From contig JAOABA010000012.1 in NCBI GenBank assembly GCA_026418625.1, forward strand, positions 1 through 64,000: DNA of 64,000 bases, written 5' to 3'. The notes beneath the pieces were generated by a model, which was not told where the DNA came from, made no database searches, and worked only from the letters and a program-made list of their open reading frames with translations. Of the stretch, positions 52,019-61,401 are shown piece by piece (positions within the stretch are counted from its first letter, which is position 1; each line of letters begins with the position of its first letter). Both the position numbers and the translations under genes were made by a program. Origin of the DNA: Candidatus Kapaibacterium sp. (GTDB lineage Bacteria; Bacteroidota; Ignavibacteria; Kapaibacteriales; UBA2268).

Positions 52019-52093
52019 GGATAAAACACCCAAGGAATGAAAAAACCAATTGAGAAAAACGCATTTTGGAGCCTCCCCCGGGTGTTTTTATCC
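52019..52093 (-). terminator. Long stem-loop between two T9SS genes
   Basis: GGATAAAACACCC (52019-52031) pairs with GGGTGTTTTTATCC (52080-52093), with one bulged base, around a 48-base loop. It lies between the stop of the 736-residue protein gene and the start of the next gene. On the minus strand the stem is followed by AGTATTTTTT, so it can work as a terminator. Confidence 0.6.
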
Positions 52094-52133
52094 TATTAAC
52101 TATCAATTGAGAAATAACAAAAATTTGAGTTTT

Positions 52134-54344
52134 TTACTTTGTTAATACGACTTTGCAGGATTCATTGAATCCATCGCCTGTAACCCTGATGATATACATA
52201 CCATCAGAAAGATCCGAACCATCAATTTCGAAATCGTGTATGCCAGTTTTCATATCACCGGAAAATATTCTCTTTACTTTCTGGCCAATACCATTATATA
52301 AATCAACAGATATAGCCTTGTCCTCTGGCAAATAAACCGAGAAGCTTGTTTTATTCGAAAAAGGATTTGGATAAGCTGTAGCAATGGCAATTTTGCCGTC
52401 AATTATCTCTGAATTGTCAATTACATCCCAATCTGAAATCTTCGGTGCGATATTGAATGCTTCTTTATACTCAAAATTAGTCCCAAACTTATTGTTAATA
52501 TAAAGGTATAAATTGTATAAATAGTATTGATTGACATAATAGTCATCATCTCCTTGCCTTGAAAAGAATTTATTGAACAATAAAATCTCACCGATGGCAC
52601 CAGCAAAATGATCTGAATGAGTTGACCCAATGCTATAATCAGCATAGGCAGTCCTTGACGCACCACCAACGGCAATTTTTTCATTTGGGAAGTAGATATC
52701 TTTTGTTAAGCCTTGGAAAGTAACAAAATTAGAAAAAGTAGCATAAGGAGGTGCTGAGGGTCCGTCATTATATTTACTCACACCGACTCTAAATTTGTTA
52801 TTTACTTCATCAAATTCCAAAATTGCCATATAGACAGTATTTTTATCTAACGGATATAGGAAATTATCACCCGGTGGAGGATTATAAACCATAAACTTTC
52901 GCTCAAATCTATTCCACATCCCGAAGCAAACTTTTCCATTTGATATATAAACATTATAACCGGATAGGGGACCGCCTGCTTCGAAAATGCATTGTCTTCC
53001 ATCTGACCAATATGGTTTTGGATCTCCAGTAGAATTAATATTTGCCCCTGCTTTAAAAATAATAAACAGAGATTTATCTTTTGAGTTTGGTTTCCATTTA
53101 TCTGTCTCATCGGAGACAATTTCACCATCAATATCAGAGGTTACTAATATATCCGACAGACCATATTCAGTCGCTCCGTTCTTTTGTTCAAAAACAACAC
53201 CTCTTTTATTATTAGTAATTGGTGCAGATGCAAAAACACTTCCGGTTGTTGGTCTCATATTAGCGTTTATGGGGACTGCATCTTCTGCAGGAGTAGTCTT
53301 ATCCATCCATTTTTCAACATAAGTCCCAGTCCCGTTCATAACTAACTTGGTTAAATCAGAGGCGTCATACCATAAAACAAGATTATTCTCGTAAGGACCT
53401 GCCGCACCACAGCTTAACGGAGACATATTATTATTTTTATAAGAATTAAATAAATTGTCTGCTAAAGTTTGCGTAAATGGCTGATTGAATATTCCGAGCT
53501 CATCTATTAATCCATTCCACCAATATTGCTTTGCATCGTTTGGGCAAACTGTAACAGAACCGATATTAACATCCGCATCTTTAACTACAATTCCCTGATC
53601 ATCAATTCTTCGAAAAGTATGTCTGACCCAAGTTCCATTCCCGTCATCATCTTCATAAACCATTAAAAGATATTCATGTTCTGTGGCACTAATTTTCTTG
53701 TAGCTGGCAACCATAAAATACCATTTATTCTTTTGAATGAGAAACGTGGCTGGATTAGGGTCAATACAGCTAGCTGCTTCGCTATAAACCCAACAATTGT
53801 GACTCCAGCTATCATACCATGTTCCCCACATTATTAGACCATTGGCTCCATCCTTGATTTTAAGCTGATACTGTGTCCCAGAGTTACAATATCCTTTGGA
53901 AACTATTTGTCTGGTGTTTGTATTATCAACAAATGATTTTACCCAGACAGAAATAGTAAAGCCACCCCCATCGCTCATTGTAGCAGAATTAAAATTCAAT
54001 TTTTCTGGTTTCCCAAGATTAACATACCTTGCGCAGTTATCATTATCTACCCCCGAGCATGTTTCAGTAAATTTATAGTTCACGCACTGTTTGTTGATAC
54101 CTTCTACCCAAAGAGGTGGAGGTGCAGTTGGTGGAACTACGTATGGTGTAATTACAACTCCATTTGCTGCAGGTAGATACCCACTTACATCATCAGTCAG
54201 TGTTCCTTCGCAATAATCGAAGTTCCAATATCCAATCAAACTTCCACTTGGATAACTCAATCCTGTTGGAAAATTTGGTGGTGCGGCATTGGAAATAACC
54301 CACCCAAACATCATCATCGTAACCAGTATTAACATTTTTTTCAT
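52134..54344 (-). CDS. Secreted T9SS protein with LamG domain and conserved lectin-like module (paralogue 2)
   Basis: A 736-residue protein. A signal peptide (MKKMLILVTMMMFGWVISNAA) precedes a LamG/concanavalin-like domain (LIGYWNFDYCEGTLTDDVSGYLP...FTISVWVKSFVDN...WWNGLIDELGIFNQPFT) at about residues 30-310. The shared module follows (YWSDGRQCIFEAGGPLSGYN, CFGMWNRFERKF, VGGASRTAYADYSIGSTHS), and then a T9SS sorting domain (TAYPNPFSNKTSFSVYLPEDKAISVDLYNGIGQKVKRIFSGDM...DGMYIIRVTGDGFNESCKVVLTK). An AAGGAG-type site precedes ATG 54344. The substrate is probably a polysaccharide or surface glycan, by analogy only. Confidence 0.8.
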   Translation of the reverse strand: MKKMLILVTMMMFGWVISNAAPPNFPTGLSYPSGSLIGYWNFDYCEGTLTDDVSGYLPAANGVVITPYVVPPTAPPPLWVEGINKQCVNYKFTETCSGVDNDNCARYVNLGKPEKLNFNSATMSDGGGFTISVWVKSFVDNTNTRQIVSKGYCNSGTQYQLKIKDGANGLIMWGTWYDSWSHNCWVYSEAASCIDPNPATFLIQKNKWYFMVASYKKISATEHEYLLMVYEDDDGNGTWVRHTFRRIDDQGIVVKDADVNIGSVTVCPNDAKQYWWNGLIDELGIFNQPFTQTLADNLFNSYKNNNMSPLSCGAAGPYENNLVLWYDASDLTKLVMNGTGTYVEKWMDKTTPAEDAVPINANMRPTTGSVFASAPITNNKRGVVFEQKNGATEYGLSDILVTSDIDGEIVSDETDKWKPNSKDKSLFIIFKAGANINSTGDPKPYWSDGRQCIFEAGGPLSGYNVYISNGKVCFGMWNRFERKFMVYNPPPGDNFLYPLDKNTVYMAILEFDEVNNKFRVGVSKYNDGPSAPPYATFSNFVTFQGLTKDIYFPNEKIAVGGASRTAYADYSIGSTHSDHFAGAIGEILLFNKFFSRQGDDDYYVNQYYLYNLYLYINNKFGTNFEYKEAFNIAPKISDWDVIDNSEIIDGKIAIATAYPNPFSNKTSFSVYLPEDKAISVDLYNGIGQKVKRIFSGDMKTGIHDFEIDGSDLSDGMYIIRVTGDGFNESCKVVLTK

Positions 54345-54364
54345 TTTTTTCTCCTTTTTTTTAT

Positions 54365-54395
54365 GACTGCACCCCTTTTTTTCAGGGGTGCAGTC
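54365..54395 (-). terminator. Perfect hairpin between T9SS paralogue genes
   Basis: GACTGCACCCC and GGGGTGCAGTC form an 11-bp stem with a 9-base loop, 10 bases past the stop of the 1.1-kilo-residue protein gene. On the transcribed (minus) strand an A-rich stretch, not a T-run, follows, leading into the ribosome-binding site of the next gene. It may be an attenuator or mRNA-stability element. Confidence 0.6.
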
Positions 54396-54405
54396 TGTTA
54401 ATAAA

Positions 54406-57400
54406 TTATCTGTTTAAAATTACTTGGGTTGTTTGAGTGAACATTTCTCCGGCAACTTTGATGAAGTAAATGCCTGAGCTAAGTCCTGTGCCGTCAATTT
54501 CTATATCGTGGATGCCTTCGCCGAGCTTCCCTTTGAAGACATTCAAAACCTTTCTGCCCATCAAATCGAGCAATTCAACATTGACAAACTGCTCGCTTGT
54601 CAGATTCACACCAATGCTTGTCTTGTGCGAGAATGGATTAGGATAAGCAGAGCTGATGGCGTTATCGCCAGTTTTATCAATATCAGATATTACAATCCAA
54701 TCCTGTGTTGATATTCTGGGGCTTGTTCCGCTTGGAACTCCATATCTTGCAAAAAGGTAACTATTGACATCAGCCGCTTCAGTAAATTCACCTGAATAAA
54801 TAATAATATCACCAAGCAAACCATCAAATTCGTCCGAATAGGTGGAACCAACAGAATAATCATGATAACGTGTCCTTGCTGCACCACCGATTCCTGTTTT
54901 ATCCTCAGCATCCTGAGAAATTCCGGCAAATGATATTTCAGGACTTGGTGTTATTGTTGAACCATCACTTAAGACTGCTTGAAATTTTGTCCCGTCATAT
55001 TTCAAATAACCATAATAAGTTTTATTTGTTGAAAGTGGATAGAGAGAGCTGTTTTCAAGTATTGTGTATTTGCTTTCGAATCTGTTCCACATACCGAAGA
55101 CAAGTTTACCGGATACAATGTATAGATTATACCCCGAAAGTGGACCGCCTGCTTCAAATATACATTGGCGACCGTCTCGATAATAAACCGGAGGTTGGGC
55201 TTCAGCATCAACGGATGACCCTGTCTTGAATGTTACAAAAAGATTCTTTTTCTCTTTTGAGGGATGCCATTTGTCAATAGTGTTTTCAACATCTGTTGCA
55301 GTAATATTGCCATAGCGAGCAACTTCCATAACATCTGAAAAACCATATTTATTAACACCATAGTCAGACTCGAATTTTACCCAACCATCTGCGTAAATTG
55401 GTTGTCTATTTGGTGCGTTTTGAACAGCTTCTCGATTTCCGCAATCCATACTTAACCATTTTGAGAGCCTTTCGTCGCCGTGTCTTTTTGCATTTATTGA
55501 AGAGAGCCAAAGAGCGGGATCTCCCAAGTAATTGCCAAGCCAAGGATCATAGTCAACAAATCCAGAACTGGCTGATCCATAAGGGGTTGTATATGGATAA
55601 ACTGTAGGACCATTGCAATGTCCCCACCAGTTATATTCTGCATTGACATAATTTGATATATGTGAATTTGCAACTCCAGCAGGTACAGATGTTGGACCTG
55701 TAAAATTATTAAAGTTGATTTTATAAGTTGATGGATCAGCAATTTTGTTATAAGTGTTTGTTTTACCTATTAAAACGGCTACTCCCGGATAAGGAGTTCC
55801 CGGCTGAGATGGATTATAGGTTTTGTTAATATCTACAAACAGATTACCAAGAACATTTACATTTGTTGGTGTATTGTTATCTGAAATGTCTGTAGGTGAT
55901 ATATCAATACCGTAACCCCAAGCACCAGAAACTATATTATTAAATTCGTTATCAAGAATATAAACTTGATCAACAAATCCTTGAACTGCAATTCCAACAG
56001 CACCCCCAAGAGCTGTATTACTGATATTTTCAATTACATTCTTTTCGATTTTAATATTAGATATTGTTGAAGGACCATCTTCATAAATATGAATACCTTT
56101 TAGTGTAGCACTAGCAACAGATCCACTTACGCCTGTAATGATGTTGTTTTTTACTATTACATTACTTGCATTGATATATATAGCAGCATCAGAAGCTGTA
56201 AATGCAGGTGGATCAATCTTAAAGTTTTCTAATGTAACATTATTGGCAGTAATATCAACAGTCCCGGTTATTAGGGCGGTATTGGTCGGCGGATTTATAG
56301 CACGAACAGTCAAGCTCTTATTAATTGTAACGTTTTCATTATAAGTGCCATCATAAACTTCGATTGTATGCCCATTTAATGTTGAAGCATCGTTAATAGC
56401 GGGTTGAATCGCACAGAACCATTTTCCAGTATTGATATTTTGAACTAAGTTGGTATTTCCATTGCAACTACCGGGAACAGGTTGAAAACCGGGTGTACCG
56501 GGTTCATTATCAGTTCCGTTTGTTAGATAGGGTGCAATATTAACCAAACCTGAAACTCTGTTTTTAATAACACAGGGATCAGTAGTGCCCCACCAATTGC
56601 AACTCAAATTAGCTGGGTTTATTGAATTACTGGAAACAGAGCCTGTTATAAAGCTGTTTTTATTAAAGTTAACGTTTGAGACTGGTCCGCCGTTTAGTGG
56701 AGTCCCATTTTGTGAAGATGGAGTCTCCCAAATAATTAAATTTTGATAGTCTGTGCCTGAACCATCGTCAATATCGTTAAGATGGAAAACACAGTTTGTG
56801 ACTGTAACACCATCAATTGAATTAGAAGATTTATAGGTTCCTAAATTTATTGCTCTTCCAAAAGTCTCTGAAATTGTGCAGCCTGTAATATTGATATTTG
56901 AGCTAACCCAAAAATCTTCCCATAATTTAATTCCATACCTATGGTAGATTTCTAGTGTGCTATTAGGAGTTCCTGCTGTTGTAGCTGACTCACCGTTGCG
57001 CCACCAAGAGCTGTTACTAATGTTAGCGTTAGTTATTCTCTTTATTGAAAGTCCCCCTGCTCTATTTCGATTAAATGTGCATCCAGAAATAGTGAGATTG
57101 TTTACATTAATAAGCTCAAGACCATATCCGTTCATATCTCCATTACTACCATTTCTCAGAAAATAGGAGTTTGTAATGGTAACATTTTGAACTGTAACTG
57201 ATGGCCAATTAATTGAGAAACCCCAATACTTAGAATCAACAAATTTGCAATTATCTACCGAAATATTACTATAAGTGCCACCGCTTTCAAATAGAACGTT
57301 TCTTGCCTCAGCTTTCGAGACAATTACATCTTTCATGGTGATTCCATCAAATGAGCCTCCCGTCTCACCAAATCTGATAAAGAAGCCCGGTCCAGTTGCA

Positions 57401-57747
57401 CCATAAGGTTCTAATGTAAATCCTTGCAACCAGAATGATATGGGACTTGAAGTGCTATTTAAAACTTCCAACCCATTTGTTAGGTTTTGAACTTGAATTT
57501 TTGTTGACCCGCTACCGGCTCCAACAATTTTCAATGATTTATTCTGCACACTTAGTCCAGTCCATCCAAAATTGTTTTCAACATAAGTCCCCGATGCAAC
57601 GTGGATCTCATCACCACTATTTGCAGCGTTTATGGCTGCTTGAATTGTTGAGTATTGAGACGGGACATATAAAACTGCTCCCCACCCGTTACTTGAAAAA
57701 ATAGTTAATAAAACTAAAGATAAAATAATTGTGTAAACTTTTTTCAT
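54406..57747 (-). CDS. Secreted T9SS protein with right-handed beta-helix and conserved lectin-like module (paralogue 3)
   Basis: A protein of about 1113 residues. After the signal peptide (MKKVYTIILSLVLLTIFSSNGWG), residues ~30-730 form two parallel beta-helix (pectate-lyase-like) regions, starting VPSQYSTIQAAINAANSGDEIHVASGTYVEN and FCAIQPAINDASTLNGHTIEVYDGTYNEN, with many PbH1-type turns. The shared module follows (YYRDGRQCIFEAGGPLSGYN, VFGMWNRFESKY, GIGGAARTRYHDYSVGSTYS), then a T9SS sorting domain (SAYPNPFSHKTSIGVNLTSEQFVNVELLDLMGRKVLNVFKG...SSGIYFIKVAGEMFTQTTQVILN). ATG at 57747 is preferred. Its ribosome-binding site may be masked by a hairpin. Confidence 0.82.
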   Translation of the reverse strand: MKKVYTIILSLVLLTIFSSNGWGAVLYVPSQYSTIQAAINAANSGDEIHVASGTYVENNFGWTGLSVQNKSLKIVGAGSGSTKIQVQNLTNGLEVLNSTSSPISFWLQGFTLEPYGATGPGFFIRFGETGGSFDGITMKDVIVSKAEARNVLFESGGTYSNISVDNCKFVDSKYWGFSINWPSVTVQNVTITNSYFLRNGSNGDMNGYGLELINVNNLTISGCTFNRNRAGGLSIKRITNANISNSSWWRNGESATTAGTPNSTLEIYHRYGIKLWEDFWVSSNINITGCTISETFGRAINLGTYKSSNSIDGVTVTNCVFHLNDIDDGSGTDYQNLIIWETPSSQNGTPLNGGPVSNVNFNKNSFITGSVSSNSINPANLSCNWWGTTDPCVIKNRVSGLVNIAPYLTNGTDNEPGTPGFQPVPGSCNGNTNLVQNINTGKWFCAIQPAINDASTLNGHTIEVYDGTYNENVTINKSLTVRAINPPTNTALITGTVDITANNVTLENFKIDPPAFTASDAAIYINASNVIVKNNIITGVSGSVASATLKGIHIYEDGPSTISNIKIEKNVIENISNTALGGAVGIAVQGFVDQVYILDNEFNNIVSGAWGYGIDISPTDISDNNTPTNVNVLGNLFVDINKTYNPSQPGTPYPGVAVLIGKTNTYNKIADPSTYKINFNNFTGPTSVPAGVANSHISNYVNAEYNWWGHCNGPTVYPYTTPYGSASSGFVDYDPWLGNYLGDPALWLSSINAKRHGDERLSKWLSMDCGNREAVQNAPNRQPIYADGWVKFESDYGVNKYGFSDVMEVARYGNITATDVENTIDKWHPSKEKKNLFVTFKTGSSVDAEAQPPVYYRDGRQCIFEAGGPLSGYNLYIVSGKLVFGMWNRFESKYTILENSSLYPLSTNKTYYGYLKYDGTKFQAVLSDGSTITPSPEISFAGISQDAEDKTGIGGAARTRYHDYSVGSTYSDEFDGLLGDIIIYSGEFTEAADVNSYLFARYGVPSGTSPRISTQDWIVISDIDKTGDNAISSAYPNPFSHKTSIGVNLTSEQFVNVELLDLMGRKVLNVFKGKLGEGIHDIEIDGTGLSSGIYFIKVAGEMFTQTTQVILNR

Positions 57748-57816
57748 AAAAACCACCTTTTTTTTGTTTGCAAATAGTTACTTTTTTACCCGCTGCAAAA
57801 ATAGTTGGTGGTTTTT
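57748..57816 (-). promoter_or_regulatory. Inverted repeat covering the ribosome-binding site of the beta-helix gene
   Basis: On the minus strand AAAAACCACC (57816-57807) is the exact reverse complement of GGTGGTTTTT (57757-57748), which lies immediately before the ATG at 57747 and includes the AAGGTGG ribosome-binding site. The loop is 49 bases. Pairing in the mRNA would hide the site. Confidence 0.5.
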
Positions 57817-57818
57817 CA

Positions 57819-58226
57819 AAAGTAAATACCAATAAACACGTATTTTTTAAAAATACCAATAAACACGTATTTTTGATAAGTAAATCGTCAAAGTTATTGA
57901 AATATATAATGTCTCTGGTTGGAACTAAAATATTTATTTTGTTAAATTAAATCCGATATTTCTTTTTAGGTTGTTTTTATTTATTCTTCTTTTTTTCTGA
58001 TTATTTCAATTTTTTTTAGAAATAAAAGCTATGAATTATTAATAAAATCATAAAAATTTTTATGTTGGCAACTCTTTAATTCAAAAAATTTCCTTCGAAG
58101 ATTGTCCTAATCTGGATTTTAATACTATTTCGCTCATCAAAAAAATAAAAATTGCGGCTATAAATGAGTTTTATGTAAAAAAATTTAAACTTTTTTTAAA
58201 AATACGTGTTTTTTGGTATTTACTTT
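57819..58226. repeat. Three copies of a 27-bp operator-like element (two direct, one inverted)
   Basis: Copies lie at 57821-57847, 57848-57874 (tandem, 27-base period) and, inverted, at 58198-58224. The core reads AAATACCAATAAACACGTAT followed by TTTT. Copies 1 and 3 agree in 26 of 27 positions. Each contains AAATAC-N10-GTATTT, an inverted repeat typical of a dimeric regulator site. They sit between the divergent T9SS surface gene and the regulator cluster. Apart from these the gap of ~560 bp is AT-rich with no gene. Confidence 0.65.
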
Positions 58227-58313
58227 CATTAATATTCAGTTTATTTTTGCCGAAGTATTATAAAAGTAATTATTTAAAATTAAATAAACTATTAAATAAA
58301 ATATTTAGAAAGT

Positions 58314-58718
58314 TTGGAAACATCAGAATTAAATAGTGAAAGCATAAAAGTTTTTTATAAAGAAAGCGAATTAAACACTTTACCGCAAATGTTTACTAAT
58401 TTAATATACTCGATAAAGTTTTACTGTGATATCATACCTATCAATCTTTTGGAAATCATAACTGATAAGCTAAATATCAATATGGCTGATATTCATTGCC
58501 TGAATGAATCAGAAGTAAATGGTAATAATTGCTGTCAAGTTTTAAATCAGGCATTGAAAGAGCAATGTAAAGTTCGAACAATAGAAGTTTTGTGCGAAAT
58601 AAGAAAATTCTTCCTCCTTTTACATTTTTTTAGTATGACAAATACCGAAACTTGCATATTTTTTCTGAACCAAATAGAAAGCCTTCAGAATGAGGTTCTG
58701 AGAAATTGTAAGTATTAA
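58314..58718 (+). CDS. Small Cys-containing protein of unknown function
   Basis: A 134-residue, helix-rich protein with about nine cysteines (CLNESEVNGNNCCQVLNQALKEQCKVRTIEVLCEIRKFF). It has no signal peptide and no recognised domain. The only start giving full length is a TTG at 58314 with a weak purine-rich site. ATG at 58389 would give about 109 residues. It precedes the PAS/LuxR regulator by about 160 bp and follows the repeated operator-like elements, so it may belong to the same regulatory unit. Confidence 0.45.
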   Translation: METSELNSESIKVFYKESELNTLPQMFTNLIYSIKFYCDIIPINLLEIITDKLNINMADIHCLNESEVNGNNCCQVLNQALKEQCKVRTIEVLCEIRKFFLLLHFFSMTNTETCIFFLNQIESLQNEVLRNCKY

Positions 58719-58877
58719 TTTATTTCATTTTAAAAAAATGGAGGAAAATGGAGGTTTTTTTTTAAATATTCTCATTATATTTTACCAGTTGAAAATTTGA
58801 TTTATTGAGTTTTCAATTCCCAATGGTTCTTTAAGGTTACGAATTAAATATTTGTATATATATGAACAAAGGGTTTT

Positions 58878-60338
58878 ATGGAAAGCGTTGGTGAAATAAG
58901 TTTCGATTTTCTTGATACATTATCTGAGTCAATTGCGTTAATTAATCCTGAGAACAACAAAATAATTTATCTTAACAAATCATTTGATAATTTTTTATTA
59001 TTATTAAAACAACCTATTAAAATAAAGAGCCTTAGCGAATTGATTCGAGCATTAAACCCTGTTAACATAAGTTCATTAACAATTTTTATCCAAAGTAACC
59101 TTAATGAAAACAATGTTAATTTTATTCATTCCTTTAAAGCAGTCATTGAAAAAAGAATAGTAAACATTAATTTAAAAATGTTCCGGTCAGAATTCAATAA
59201 TTTAATTTATTTGTTTTTTGATCTTTCAAACACTAATCAGCGTAAGATTATTTCGTTAAAACCTGAGGATTTAGTCCAAGAATACAGTGAAATTGCAGAA
59301 AATAACTTTCATTGGGTGTGGGAAGTTGATGAGGAATGCCGTTATGTTAAGTCAAATTTTGCAGTTTTTGATATATTAGGATATCACCCTGACGAAATCA
59401 TTGGTAAAACACCATTTGAACTTATGCCTAAAAATGAAGCTGAAAGAGTTATTGAAGAATTTAAAATAATTGAAAATAACAAATTCACTATCACTAAGTT
59501 GATTAATACAAACATAAGTAAATCAGGCGAACTAATTAAGATTGAAACTTATGGTATTCCGATTTTCGACGAGTTAGGCAGATTTAAAGGATATAGAGGT
59601 ATTGATTTTATATCACTAAATAGCGTTAAAAATCAAACACTTAACAAAACAAGAGTTGATAAAACAAAAAGAAATCATAATTTTGAAAAGAAACATTTAT
59701 TAGTAATTGATGACCGAAGACTTACTTCAGATTTACTTTCTGAAGCTTTTCAAGATTATGGACAATATTCAATAAATACTATTTCATCTGTTAATGCTAA
59801 TGATATATATAGTGTTTTGAGTAAATACTCACCAGACTTAATCCTTTATTTTATCAACTTTCCTAAATTTAATGGATTAAATATATTAAAAAACATAGTT
59901 GCTAAATATCCTGCAATAAAGGTAGTTACAATTTCCGAATGCTCTCAACCCTTGATAATTCAAAAGATAATTAATTCCGATGTTCACGGCTGTATAACTG
60001 TTTTATCCTCAAAAGAAGAGCTAATTAAGTGCATAAATACAGTTCTGAGTGGATCAAAATATTATTGTGAAAACACAAAAGAGGTATTATCTTATCTTTT
60101 TTCTCAAAACGCCCACTCTTCATTTTCAACTTCGTTTGAACACCTAACTTCAAGAGAGCTTGAAATCCTCAGACTCATTGCTCTGCAAATGACAACAACT
60201 GAGATTGCCGAAAAACTATGTATAAGCAAAAGAACCGCCGAAACTCATAGGAAAAACCTATTAAAGAAACTTTGTGTAAAAAATAGTATAGGTTTAATAA
60301 AATTAGCTTTAGATAACAATTTGATTGAAATAAATTGA
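58878..60338 (+). CDS. PAS-PAS-pseudoreceiver-LuxR-type transcriptional regulator
   Basis: A 486-residue soluble protein. Residues ~5-120 are PAS-like (FLDTLSESIALINPENNKIIYLNKSFDNFL), residues ~135-250 a clear PAS (FHWVWEVDEECRYVKSNFAVFDILGYHPDEIIGKTPFELM...KIETYGIPIFDELGRFKGYRGIDF). Residues ~275-395 fold like a receiver (HLLVIDDRRLTSDLLSEAF) but the phosphoacceptor position is Phe (DLILYFINFP, usually DLxLLDxxMP). The C-terminal ~65 residues are a LuxR HTH (LTSRELEILRLIALQMTTTEIAEKLCISKRTAETHRKNLLKKL). Phosphorylation is unlikely. PAS ligands or partners probably control it. It may bind the repeated elements upstream. Confidence 0.82.
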   Translation: MESVGEISFDFLDTLSESIALINPENNKIIYLNKSFDNFLLLLKQPIKIKSLSELIRALNPVNISSLTIFIQSNLNENNVNFIHSFKAVIEKRIVNINLKMFRSEFNNLIYLFFDLSNTNQRKIISLKPEDLVQEYSEIAENNFHWVWEVDEECRYVKSNFAVFDILGYHPDEIIGKTPFELMPKNEAERVIEEFKIIENNKFTITKLINTNISKSGELIKIETYGIPIFDELGRFKGYRGIDFISLNSVKNQTLNKTRVDKTKRNHNFEKKHLLVIDDRRLTSDLLSEAFQDYGQYSINTISSVNANDIYSVLSKYSPDLILYFINFPKFNGLNILKNIVAKYPAIKVVTISECSQPLIIQKIINSDVHGCITVLSSKEELIKCINTVLSGSKYYCENTKEVLSYLFSQNAHSSFSTSFEHLTSRELEILRLIALQMTTTEIAEKLCISKRTAETHRKNLLKKLCVKNSIGLIKLALDNNLIEIN

Positions 60339-60567
60339 ATATTTCTGAAAATTATTCTAATAATTTTTTTTATTCAATAACAGAAACTTAGGCTTAAACA
60401 CAGATAACTAATAAGACATTTATAAATAAGCAAACTCTATTTAGCTTCAAATAGTTAAATGAATATTTTTACATTATCAATTCTACAAAATTGCTTAATT
60501 AATACCCAGTCAAAAAATTTATTTGACCAATTTATTTAAAATTTTTTAGATTTATTTGTGATAAGGA

Positions 60568-61392
60568 TTATTCGAATGGTCTGAATGCAACAATATGCTG
60601 CCTTATGTAATTCCTGAAGTCATTGAAAAATTGAATAATAACATTTTGGCTTTTATATTGATGATTAATAGGATAAGTATCATCATCCAAGCCATAACGA
60701 ATAGGTTTTTCATTTTTCGGTAAATAAGCCGTTCCAAAAATCCAATCCCAAATAGCAAGCTTTGTAGCAAAATTTTGTCCCGATCCTTTGTAAATGGCTG
60801 AATGGTGCCAGCGGTGCATTTCTGGTCCGTTGATTATATACTGAAGCCAACCTGACTTTACATTTATATTTGAATGAATATACATACCCCAAATAGCTGA
60901 TATAGTCCCCTTATAAAGAGCTACTTCAGGAGCTGCACCAAGAAGAATTATGGGAGCAAATTCAACGGTCTGATTTATCAATATTTCAAGTGAATGCGAA
61001 CGAGCCCCTGATAGCCAATCCACTTCGGGGGTTGAATGATGTGCTTCGTGAAGCCTCCATAGATATTTATTATTGTGCATCCAACGATGGAACAAGTAAA
61101 TGTATAAATCGTGGGTCACAACAAAAAAAACGACCTGTCCCCAAATAGGTAAACCGGAAATAACGTTTAATCTTGAGAAACCTGTTGAATTATCTATCCA
61201 TTGAATAAACCAAGTGATTAGAACCCCGAGAAGATAACTTTGGGCAATGCTATAAAAAATTAGATCATTCCAAAATCCTTCACGAAAAATTCTTTGATTT
61301 TTAGTATAAGGGAATATCCTTTCGAGTAAAACAAAAATTACTGCTGCTACTATGATTATCAGTAACGAAAAAAACTCAAGAGAAAACTTCAT
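60568..61392 (-). CDS. Sterol desaturase / fatty-acid hydroxylase family membrane protein
   Basis: A 274-residue membrane diiron oxygenase. The histidine boxes are present: HDLYIYLFHRWMH, LHEAHHSTPEVDW and MHRWHHS, plus an earlier histidine context, with about four membrane segments. Family members hydroxylate or desaturate lipids such as fatty acids, carotenoids or alkylglycerols. The substrate is unknown. It starts 9 bp downstream of the LysE-type exporter gene on the same strand and is probably co-transcribed with it. Confidence 0.87.
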   Translation of the reverse strand: MKFSLEFFSLLIIIVAAVIFVLLERIFPYTKNQRIFREGFWNDLIFYSIAQSYLLGVLITWFIQWIDNSTGFSRLNVISGLPIWGQVVFFVVTHDLYIYLFHRWMHNNKYLWRLHEAHHSTPEVDWLSGARSHSLEILINQTVEFAPIILLGAAPEVALYKGTISAIWGMYIHSNINVKSGWLQYIINGPEMHRWHHSAIYKGSGQNFATKLAIWDWIFGTAYLPKNEKPIRYGLDDDTYPINHQYKSQNVIIQFFNDFRNYIRQHIVAFRPFE

Positions 61393-61401
61393 AAGATATG
61401 A

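Noticed and set aside
57821-57874. Tandem 27-bp repeats as a CRISPR array
   Set aside because: Only two direct copies with no spacer of normal length (the copies abut), no cas genes nearby, and an inverted third copy. Operator-like elements fit better.
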